From Hymenopus coronatus (Eukaryota > Arthropoda > Insecta > Mantodea > Hymenopodidae), in the NCBI GenBank assembly GCA_030762935.1, contig CM060882.1, positions 19,163,001 to 19,227,000 on the forward strand: a stretch of DNA of 64,000 bases. The letters run 5' to 3'. The first letter of the stretch is position 1. Every line of letters begins with the position of its first letter. Of this stretch, positions 38,201 to 50,200 are shown piece by piece. The position numbers and the translations under genes are program-made. The notes beneath the pieces are model-generated. The model was not told the DNA's origin and made no database searches. It saw nothing but the letters and a program-made list of their open reading frames with translations.

Positions 38201-41200
38201 TATTATTTTTCTGACAAAGTTTGGCGTGGCGTTTTTAATTCTACATAAATTTAGAAAGCGGATATCCGCGGCTAATTTGCGTTTCTTTTCTTGTAGTTTT
38301 TCGAATAACTTTATATCCTTTTTGTGGTTGATTTCGTTAAAAGCCTCGTAAATGAATATTGAATTTGATCCTACCTTTGTAGCGTCCATTTTCTGTTCCT
38401 TTCACCACGTGTTGTGTATGTTTACGGTAGTCTACGTCCACAAGGTTTGTATTCCGTGAATTATCCTGATATATGGTGGACTTTGAGACAGTGATGTGTT
38501 TTAACAATTAAAATTTAGTTGAGTCGATTTTGTAACACTACATCACTTACTTTTTAATTTCGGAAAACATGTTTCAGAAGCCATGTGCTTCCATTGTCAA
38601 TTCCTTTGGTCGACTACCGGTATTGCTTGCTGTGGTGGTTGTCTCTGTCCCTGGTGGTGGTTTGATGAACTTCTGTATGAGTAGATCGCCTGGCGGTATT
38701 TCAAAATTGAAAACCCGGTTCTTGTTTTTCCATATATATATGTTTTCCCAAACTTTTAATTCTGTCTTCCTTGTGATGTTTTTGAGGATTTTTGGGCTTC
38801 TATTTATAGTGTGTTTCTCTTTCCAAAAATGCCAAGCTACTGCAGATTTTTCTTCTTGTTTGAGTTTAATATTTCTGTGGTGTTCTTTTGCCCTGGTTTT
38901 TATATTTCTTTTTGTTTGGCCGATGTAGATTTTTTCACAGTCATTACAGCTGAACTGATATATTCCTGGTTTGTTTTCTTGTGGGATATCATCTTTTAAT
39001 TTGGAATTTAAAATGTTTTTTATAGAGTAATTGTTTTTTGGGGCTAGAATGATGTTATGTCTTTTGAAGATCCTCTGGAATTTGTAGAAAGTTGTAGGGT
39101 GGTATGTAAACTTCTTGTAGATCTTGTTTTCTTTCTGGTTTTGAGTGAGTGTGCTGACTTCTTTAATTCTCTTTCTATTTTTGGCTTTATTAACTTTTTT
39201 GTACACCAGTTCTGCCCGAAATCCATTCTCTGTAGCTATGTCCAAAATTTTATCAAGTTCACATTGGTATTCTGTTTTTCCCATTGGTACATTTACCAAT
39301 CTGTGTGTAAGGCTGTTGAGTAAAGCATGCTGATGGGGAATGGGATTGTAACTCTTTTGTTTTATATAGCTGTTGGTGTGGGTAGGTTTTCTGTAGATGC
39401 CAAATGTAAGGTGATTATTAGTTTTTATGATTTTTAGGTCGAGGAATGGTAGTTGTCCATCACATTCCTTCTCCATTGTGAAATTTATAGACTTTTCTTG
39501 CATATTTAGGAGTTTTAGTGCGTCTTCTAGGTGTCTTTCTGGGACTATTGCAAAGATGTCGTCTACATATCGGTACCATATTTTGAACATCCAGGGGAAT
39601 GCCTTTTTAATCCTAGTTTCCATAGTGCTCATGAAGAGATCTGCTAATATAGGTGACAGCGGGCTGCCCATAGCTAAACCAGATGTTTGTTTGTAATATT
39701 TCCCGTTAAATGTGAAAAAATTTTGATTTATGCACAGATTTGTTAATATGATGTATTCTCGCACTTCTTCTGTTGTTTTTCCTATTGCAAGTAACCAATT
39801 TTTGATGTGGGATTGTATGCTTTCTGTAGGTATGCTTGGAAACAGAGCAGTAACATCAAAGGAAACTAACATATCGGTTTTTTCTAATTTTATGTCTTTA
39901 ATTTTTTCGATCAGATCTAGAGAGTTTTTTATACTTGCTGTTTCAAATTTAGGGAAGGAGGAGAATCTGTTTGTTAACCACTTTGCTAGATTATAAGTAG
40001 GTGCACTTATATTGTTTATAATTGGTCTCATTGCATTTCCCGGCTTATGTATTTTTGGAAGGCCATAAATTCTGGGCAGAACTGGATTATCAACTTTAAT
40101 TTTGCATTTTTCTTTTTTGTCTAAAATAGAAAGAGAATTAAAGAAGTCAGCACACTCACTCAAAACCAGAAAGAAAACAAGATCTACAAGAAGTTTACAT
40201 ACCACCCTACAACTTTCTACAAATTCCAGAGGATCTTCAAAAGACATAACATCATTCTAGCCCCAAAAAACAATTACTCTATAAAAAACATTTTAAATTC
40301 CAAATTAAAAGATGATATCCCACAAGAAAACAAACCAGGAATATATCAGTTCAGCTGTAATGACTGTGAAAAAATCTACATCGGCCAAACAAAAAGAAAT
40401 ATAAAAACCAGGGCAAAAGAACACCACAGAAATATTAAACTCAAACAAGAAGAAAAATCTGCAGTAGCTTGGCATTTTTGGAAAGAGAAACACACTATAA
40501 ATAGAAGCCCAAAAATCCTCAAAAACATCACAAGGAAGACAGAATTAAAAGTTTGGGAAAACATATATATATGGAAAAACAAGAACCGGGTTTTCAATTT
40601 TGAAATACCGCCAGGCGATCTACTCATACAGAAGTTCATCAAACCACCACCAGGGACAGAGACAACCACCACAGCAAGCAATACCGGTAGTCGACCAAAG
40701 GAATTGACAATGGAAGCACATGGCTTCTGAAACATGTTTTCCGAAATTAAAAAGTAAGTGATGTAGTGTTACAAAATCGACTCAACTAAATTTTAATAGC
40801 TGTATTATAACTTAAACCTTGAGGCAGCAGAGTGATAGTCACATTACTGAGTGTGAGTCAACCAATCACTATTGATACTGTTACAACCCTCGTCCCCTAT
40901 GCTTATAACCTCCAACATAACATAACACTTACCCTGTTGACAGACTTATTTATAATTCAATGAAAAAGGAACTTAACACAGTGAAGATAAATTTAAACTT
41001 ATTCTTATTTATAGAAAGGTCTCTAGAAAAAGAAGCAAAACAAATTATTTTTGGTCAATTTTTTTTTTTTTTTAAACATTAACTCCTTTTAACTCATTAC
41101 ATTTTTTCCAGCGTTTCTCCAACTGAACTGTTTTAAGTCTTCCCAAAAGTAGGATTTCAGAAGGTCCTCAAAATAGGCATCTGTTTGGCAGATTACTATT

Positions 41201-44200
41201 TATTACATGTGAATTGTTTTCTGCCAAGCCACTCTTTCAAGTTTAGAAATAAAAAAATCACTGAGAGCCAAATCTGATGAATACAATGGATGTTGTAGTA
41301 ATTCAAACCTTAATTCTACAATGTTTGCCATTGAAGCTGTACAGTTGCATTGCGTTGAATGATGGGAATCTTTTTCTTTGCCAGATGAGGGCATTTTTCT
41401 TCATTTCTCTGTTCAACTGGTGCAATAATGATGCATAATACTTTCCATTTATTGTTCTTCCTTTCTGCAAGTAATCAATGTAGATGATTCCACATTCATT
41501 CCAAAAAACCGAGGCCATCACCTTGTCTGCAGATTTCACCACCTTTGCCTTCTTCAGAGTCGGTTCACCATTAAAAACCCACTGTTTCGACTGTACTTTA
41601 GTCTCTGGAGTGTAGTGATATATCCATGTTTCATCCACAACTATGTATCGATGCAGGATCTGTCAGAATTGCGACACAAAAGTGCCAAACCATCTTCCAA
41701 ATCAATCACATGATTGAGTTTATTCTCTGTTGAGAGCAAAGGCGCAACCCATCTTGCCGTGACTTTGTCAGATTTAATTTTTGGTGCAAAACTGAGAACA
41801 CTGTCCTTTGTGATATACCTGCGGCCTCTACGATTTTGCGAACTTTGATTTGTTGATCACTCAAAACCATATCATTTTTTTTTCCATCTTTCTAAAGAGG
41901 CACAAGATTGCTGATTCAATCGCCTATGACAACGAAACCATGTGATAGACATAGCTACCGTCATCTAGTAAGAGAAGATGGTTACTAAATACATACTGTT
42001 TTTGATGCCGAGTGTAATTTCTAAAATTTTATAAGGACTTTATTCAATGCCCCTGGTATTGCTGGTTTGTTTTTCCTAATACTTCATGCTAATCAAGATA
42101 AAAATTAACAAATGGTTTTATTACTTACTTCCTTGCAGGTACAAGTGAAATAAGGGAATACACTAAGCTAAATCGATACTCAAATATTTAAAGAGCTGTC
42201 ACCATATTTGTCACCAAAATGCCATAAAATTTTTTGAAAAGTTTTTCAAGTAAAGAGTAGTTTAAAACTCTTAGTTTTGGAAGATGCTGAATATTTAACA
42301 GACTTTTCGCTTTTGAGTTATGCTGTACGCAGACGCATGTACACCACCTTTTTCTAAAACTACTTTTTTGGTTGAGAGGACCCTAAAAGTGTGAGCTTCT
42401 AATGAAATCTAGATATTAAAGTTTGGGTGAAAAGCAATACAGTATCTACCTACTATGTATGTGGTAGAGAAAGTAAAAACAGACAAGGCTACTTTTACTA
42501 CAAATGACACTGATGACACATGGAATGAAGACCACTCGCACTGGTGCGAGCAAGGCCTTCACATAATATATAATTAACGGTAGTCAGGTGTTATTAGAAA
42601 TAAATAACAACTTTACCACACGCATTCAGACCTTTTCCTAAAACTGCTCTTTTTGGATCAAGGGCCTCTCAAACATTATTTCTAGTGAAATCTTAGCATA
42701 AAATTTTAGGATGGAATACAATACTTCCCCTAGAGAAAGTAAAAATATAGCTAAGGCTAATTAAGTAGTATGAAATTATGATTAGAATTTTAGGATATCT
42801 CCAGTTTAAAGAATGTGCATATCATGTTAATACTTCCATCCGTTCATTTACAAGTTCTCTTAGGAGGGAATTGGTACTTCACTTCCTCCTTTATTTCTTC
42901 ACTTAATTTTCAACCAGTTTGAAAACATCAAAATGTATTTTCTGACATTTGCTGGATACCTATCCAGAGCTGGCATTCCAAACCTGTTTTCACTTTACAG
43001 CTACCTTTTTTTTTTTTTTTTTGGCAGAGAATAACAGCAATGCAAATAAAACCTCCATGAAGAAGTTGCATAATGACATCAGGTGAAACCTGTTTGACTA
43101 GAACAATTATATAAATGGACAAATTATTTTCTTGATTCGTAAACAAAGTTGTTGGAAATGATACCTTATCACATTCAACTTCCTGACAAGATACGCTACA
43201 AAGTAGTTCTTTTGAGTAACTGAGGAAAAGATATATTAGAAAATCATGTTTTGAGAAATTGTATTTGTGATATTTTCACGTAGTTTAATACTTTTTTACT
43301 TTCTCTAGCCTCATATGTACAGTGTACATAATGGATTGAGAAGGTATTATATTCCAACCAAAAATATATGATAAATTATGTATATATGTTTTAAGGGTCC
43401 GAAAAAAGCATTTTTAGAAAAAGGACCTGTATGTGTGTCTGTGGACAGCATAGCACAAAAACAAAAAGACTGTTAAATACCAAACTTGATATTTAGGTTT
43501 AGTATCTCCCAAGGATGCGACATGAAGGTTTTCAAGAAAATCCCACCACCAACTACCCTTTACATGTAAAATTGTTTGAAAATTTTGATTTTCTCAAAAA
43601 TGGCTCTAATGATGTTCATTAAAATACTATATATTATAATTTACATCCCTAATAAAATGTATATTTTGAATTTTCTAGGAAGAGCCTCTGAAGACTTCTT
43701 TATTCTGGATGAATTATGCTTTAACTACTAAACCATAAGAGATATATAAAAACTTACTGCACAAAAAATGTAAATCTCATCAAACCACACAATTTATGTC
43801 CTTTACATTTTTGTTGTAGAGGTAACCGTTGCCAAGATATTCCTTGTTATTCGTTTCAATTGTAAAGTACTTATACTTTTCTCAGACAGGAAGCACCCAT
43901 TTTCCTTTTGTTCTATTCCTGGCCAAGCAAAGAAGCGATTGCAATGCTTCTCCTTAGTTCTCCTCTACTTATAAAGAACTAAGTGATAAGAACTTTCTGC
44001 TAATGTTTATCTCAATTAACATCAGGTAGAAAGAAGAATACAATTTTTCGCAAGAAGTTTGCAGAACTTATGTGAGTGTAGCAACAGATTTTTTCTTTTT
44101 GTTTTGCTTATAGCTGGTCTTTTAAGTGCAATGTTTGTATTGGTGGCAATGATGTTAACTCTGTGCAGTCTTCATTGGATTTTATACATTAGATCACACA

Positions 44201-47200
44201 CATGCACATAGTTATACTCTCATTCATACTTCGAGACTCTGATAAGGTTAGGAAATAATCTTGGCTACAGAAAAATTTTCACCCCAGCTGAGAATCAAAC
44301 CTGGGACCCCTTGTTCAGCTCTATCAACTGAGCTATGTGGCTATCCAGTTTGGTACTACTGTGAATTATTCCTTTTAAAATATTTTTTGTCCATTAACCC
44401 AAGATTATACATCAAATTTCATTTTCATCCTCCATTTATGTCCATGAATCTTTTTCTTATCTGTGATCCTCATTGATGTCTTAATTCCTTGTTTCCATGT
44501 GGTCAGAGGTCTCCCTCATTTAATCCATCCAGCTGTATTCTATTGGGTTTTTAAACATTTGTTTTATTTTTCTAATGGATGGGGAATTAGCCCATCACAC
44601 CAATCCCAACTTGGAAGACCAGTAATTTTTACTTTCTCTACATGTACTATGTACACAATGTATAGAGAAGGTATTGTACTGCATCCAAAAATTTGATACC
44701 AAGATTTCAACAGAAATACATGTTTCGGGACTTCCTGAATAAAAAAAACGCATTTTTAGAAAACTGTCGGTGTATGTGTCCGTGGACAGCACAGCTCAAA
44801 AATGAAAAAACTTGGTATTTAAGCTTAGTATTTCCCAAGGATGTGACACAAAGATTTTCAAGAAAATTCCCCCACCCCCAACCACCCTTTACATGGAATT
44901 TTTTTTTTAAAACGTGGGTTTTAAATATAAGACATTTTAATTCAAATCATTAAAGCTATTTTTGAGAAAATAAAAATGTTGAAAATTCTTTCCATGTAAA
45001 GGGTAGTTGGGGGTGGGAAGATTTTCTTGAAAATCTTTGTGTTGCATCCTTGGAAGATACTGAACTTAAATACCAAGTTTGATGCACACACATGCGGAAG
45101 AATACAAGTTGTGCATCAAACTCTGATGAGTGGCATTGAACCTAGTACTGCCAATTCCACATAAATGTATCCTCAACAGGCCTCTCTTTATTTGTCTAGG
45201 GAAAAAAACCAAGAAAAATACACACACACACACATGCATGCACACATACATGGACATTTTTCTAAAAATGCTTTTTTTTTGGATTCAAGGTGTCTGAAAA
45301 CATGTATTTCCAGTGAAATCTCGGTATCAAATTTTTGGGTGCATTACAATTCCTTCTCTATACACTATGTGCATAGCATGTGTAGAGAAAGTAAAAATCT
45401 GATTCACATAATTTTCTCTAGGTGATCCAAATACAAACTATATTTTCACAAGATTATTCTTATATGCTAATCGAGATAAACAAGATTTACAGTATGGGAG
45501 AATTAACTGTGCACCTGACACTAATATTAATCACTCTCACACCACTGCCACATTCGTCACTCATTGTCGTCCATAACCAACTGCTGCACTTGCAAAACTA
45601 CTAAAATCTCACTTACATTCTATATCATAAAACATATGGTGGTAAAGCATTTAAAATAATTTGCATAAACCTTCCAGAGATGCTATAATATGTATTTTGT
45701 CTGCAAATCACAACAGTGCAGTTATAAAACAAGCCACTGCAGCAGGAACCTGACTCAAACTGAGGAATGTTGTAAACATATTGCAACAAAGGTTATATCA
45801 CATCTCCTGTTGCAAGATGTGTTTATAACACGACTGCATGAGATACGGTGAGCTTGTTTTCGGATAAATACAGTTTATTGACATCCCTGAGAGGCAATCT
45901 TAACAATTGGTATAATATAGCCTGCTTTACAATATTTCGTGAAGGTTTCACAACAGTTCTTATTGGGGACTTCTAACTTAAAAAACAACTTTATGACTGC
46001 AGGCTCTTTTAACATTGAATTGTAATCCATTCAAACTTGAAATATAAATCACATTCAGCCCTCGGGGAGGAAGGAAGCTGCAGGCAGCTGCAAATAGCAG
46101 CATTCAGATCCCTAAGACTGAAAATGAAAGTAACAGCTCCTGAAACTAGTCTTTTATAAATAAAAATGTAAGTGAGCCCACAAATATACTCTTTATAAAT
46201 CTTATTTGCTTATTCATATATTTTAAATTATTTCAGTTAGCCTTATAGGCCAAAGTAATTGACCACCTTTGTATATACTGTATCATCCATCAAAAAACCT
46301 TTTCTATCAAAATGCCATTCTATGATGCACAGTAGGCAAAAACTACAAGAAATAAAAAAATAAAAAAAAATAAATAAATAAAAAAAAATTAAATTAAAGC
46401 CTGTGGCATGAAACAAACAATACCATGTGTTTATGCCACACAACAGTGATGGACACATGATCTCACAAAACTAACAAACATCTACTACTAACACACAGTT
46501 TAAATATCTTAGATTAATTAAAGGCATTTATACCATATATTTTATGAGTCGTAAAGCATTTGAACTTGAAAACTAAACTCTGCAGAATGGATCAGCAATT
46601 TACGTACACAAATTGCATCAGCTAAAAATAGATCTTGGCACCCAAAGGGTTTTTAATACTGGTAAAATGTTAAAGTCATATAGAATATTTTGGCTAAAAT
46701 AAAGAAAATAATTTCTAAATCAATAGTGCTTTATGTGGCAGAAATTTGGACAGTAAACAGGCAACAGGAAAGAAAATTGAGAGCTGTTGAAGATCAGCTA
46801 CGAAGGATAGGAATATAAAGAATGTAGAAATATGATCCTTAATGAATACAGAAAAAGATGTAGTTGAAGTGATGGTTTGGACATGTAATTAGAATGGAAG
46901 ATGAAAGACTGCCAAAGGAAGTGATACGATGGACACCAGATGGAAGAAACAGGAAAGAAAGACCAAATGGAAACTGCATAAATGGAGCAAGAAGATATAT
47001 GGAACTGAAAGACCTGTAACAGATGTGTTGATAGGGGACAGTGCAGAAAGAGAATAAGGTAGTCCACATTTTATGTACTATACTTAACTTTTGGTTGAGG
47101 AAAACTACAGTATTAAATAAATAAATGTATACTGTACTAATAATATCTGAAATAAAAAATAACCACTTACTGATTCAACTAGTGTATGTCCGTCAATATG

Positions 47201-50200
47201 CAAAGCTGGCACTTGCTCCATTGGATTTATTTCACGAAATTCATTGCAATGCTGCTCTCCACCAGCCTTTATCAGACTCACTGGCTTGATGTCATATGGG
47301 ATTTCCTTTAAGTTTAAAGCTTTCAAAAACAAAGTACTACATTAGTATCATTAACAAATTTAATATATAGCATTTGTACATTCTATCCTGATGTTTACTC
47401 ATTTCCAGCACACACATTTACTTCTATTTAATCTGCATTACAGGAACATTATTGTTGATGCACAGGTTATACATTTTGTATGAAATCTTCTGTTTGGCAA
47501 CCGCCCCATATGAGGGTTACTATGAAAGTTTCGAGATACAAGTAAACTTAGGTTAGTATTTAAATGCATTGCACCATTGGATAACCACATTCTTTGTGAG
47601 TGTAAATATGCATCAGTTTGATCCTCCCTGCCCCCTCGCAGCACACAGCGCAAAGTTAACACTTTTGTGCAATGATTTTGTTTGATTTTAAAATGGGTTT
47701 AAATGAGACCCAGCATCTTGAGTGCTTACAACAGGCTTTTGGGGTCTTTGCTCTGTCCTGTGCCACAGTTTTTTGGTGGTTTCAAGATTTTAAAAGAGGC
47801 CAAACTTCATTAAAGGATGAGGTTAGGAGTGGTCATCTGTCTACAGCAGTGACTGAAGAAAATGTAGCTGCTGTGGAAAGAATGCTCTGCGAAAACAATT
47901 GTGTGTCATTTAAGGAAATTGAGGCAAGTATGCAGATTGGACCGTCAGCAATTTTGAAAATATTACACGACTATCTTCGTGTGAGGAAGGTGTCATCCTG
48001 TTGGGTGCCTCACAATTTAATCGATTTGCAAAAGCGCACCCATGTTGAATGGTGTGAAGAAACGCTCACCAGATTTGATGGAGGCAATTCTCAGCAGGTT
48101 TCTGACATTGTCACTGTTGATGAAACTTGGATTTACCAGTTTGACCCTGAGACTAAGAGACAGTTGGCTGTGTGGATCTTTCTGGATGACCATCTTTGAT
48201 TGAAAGTGAAGCAGCCATGCAGCGTCAGGAAGAAAATGGTGGCCACTTTCTTCTCTAAATCTTATCATGTGGCTGCCATTCCTCTTGAGGAACAAAAGAC
48301 AGTTACTGCACACTGGTACACAACAGTTTGCTTACCACAAGTTTTTGAGAAGCTTCGTGAATTATGGCCAAGAACAGGACTGTGAGGAATCCTGCTCCAC
48401 CACAACACCTCTGCGCACACAGCCAATACACTAATCCATTTTCTGAAGTCGATAGAGGTGAAGTTGATGACTTATCCCCCCTGCAGTCCAGATTTGGCTC
48501 CATGTGACTTCTTTTTGTTCCCCAGATTGAAAAATTGCAGGCGTGGAACAAGGTTTTCGAGTCCTGAAGAAGCTGTTGCAGCATTCGAAAGTGAACTTTT
48601 ATACCTACATGAAAATGAGTTGCAGGAGTGCTTTCAAAAGTGGTTTGAGAGAGTGAGAAAGTGCATAGAGTGAGTGTGGTGGTTATTACTTTGAAAAGCT
48701 CCAGCAGTCAAAGTGATTTTATCCAGTTTAGTTTTTGTGTGTCTCAAAACTTTCATAGTGGCCATCATACCATAGGCCAATGTAATTACGGGGCAGCGTC
48801 AGAATTAATAGTGCTTGGGTTGAATGCCAGAATTTTTTTTTTTGTTACAATGGTATATTATATGACTTAATTTCGGTTTTTTTTCCTCGTCTGTATTTTA
48901 ATCCCTTTAATGGGTGAATGTATTTTCTTACTCAGGACATTTATACCAAAAATAAAAATGATTTTATACAAAGTTTGCAAATCCATAACTTCAATTCAAA
49001 AGAAATGACTACACTGACCAACAACAATATTGCTATCCAGATGAAACTTATGTTAGTGTATCAAAACATTCAATGCCTTAGGAGACCACTAGGTCACTGT
49101 CAAGACAACTTCAAGAAATTCTTACCTGTTCTTAAAAATTATCTACATAAAAAGCACACTTCTATGTATACAACAGTTATTTGGTAACCACAATTGTAAC
49201 TCTACTACAGGCCAACCACCCTAACCCCTCAAATTGCAAACATTTTTGAGAGAGTAATATTATCTAGACTAATTTCTTATCTCGATAAATAAATATAACG
49301 GAAAATTTCCAGCATGGCTTTTGGAAAAACAGATCCACCATTACTGCTATCAGTCAGTTTATTCAAATAGTAGTAGAAAAGGTACAAAGTAACAACTAAG
49401 GTTAGCACCCTAATTTTTTTATTTATCCAAAGTGTTTTACTGTGTGGATCTAAAGAAGCTGGACATTATATATGGATTTGGAGGCCTCCCTAAAGAGTTA
49501 ATTGGAACTTATTGAATTGGAAAACAAATGACTAAAATTGTCACCCTCTCAAAAGTTTGGCATGTGCTTCCTTCAATAGTTCTTATATATGCCCAAATAA
49601 GTGTATAGCACTAAAAAGGAGTGTTAAGATGGAAGTGTCCTTGAGAAATTGCTGTTTCATCAATCACAAACTTATTCTCAATGTTTGCCTTTAGATGAGA
49701 ACAGACAGTTTTTTCACAGCACTGCTGGTGTGAAAGCATGTCTCATTTAAGTAAATCACTAAACATCCATGAGGTTGAAATTATTTTATGTATCTTAAAA
49801 ACTTGTATCGCCATACTTGTTGATTCCATATGATTCTGCAGTTATACACGAGTATTTAAAACCAAGTGATTAATTAGTCTTTTCTGCATGAACCTCTAAT
49901 ATGGTAAATGTATTTTCATCTGCACATGAACAAGTATTTCATGTAAGGTTATAGGATTCCTCTTGGAAACAATTTGTTGATGAATTGTGCCATACATGCA
50001 TTTTTTTTTGTGCCTTTCTGTAATTGGGTCTCCACTAATTTATTTTTAACAGCTTAATAATTTTTCAGTCTGACTCTACCTGTCCAAACGCCTGTCCTAC
50101 ACATGGCTTGTGTGGGGGAAAAAAAAAAAATAAATAAATAAATATATACATCAATCAATACTAAATGACCATAATAGTTGGCTATACTATGAATCCTAAA

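Larger units (their letters stand above)
25261..40797 (-). mobile_element. Tandem array of Penelope-like retroelements (5 full units + truncated unit + inverted end)
   Basis: Five full units of exactly 2,641 bp (25261-27901, 27902-30542, 30543-33183, 33184-35824, 35825-38465) are followed by a 1.66 kb partial unit and a 676-bp inverted piece. On the coding (minus) strand the order is: inverted 3' fragment, 5'-truncated copy, five complete copies. One 15-bp duplication flanks the block. The stretches I compared by eye are identical between units, and all five ORFs have the same translation. The array lies in the sense direction in intron 3 of GSTZ1. Partial tandem copies and inverted end pieces are known for PLEs; five perfect full-length units are not the usual form. 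Confidence 0.93.

Noticed and set aside
25261..40797. CRISPR array or satellite DNA as an explanation of the regular repeats
   Set aside because: The period is 2,641 bp with a full RT ORF per unit, in an intron-bearing eukaryotic gene.
25261..40797. Bacterial retron or diversity-generating element because of the reverse transcriptase
   Set aside because: The GLPKIHK fingers motif, single large ORF and C-terminal GIY-YIG domain are those of eukaryotic Penelope-like elements.
40925..42075. Terminal inverted repeats for the mariner at 41200-41995
   Set aside because: The similar strings near 40945 and 42040 are in direct, not inverted, orientation, so no boundary is claimed.
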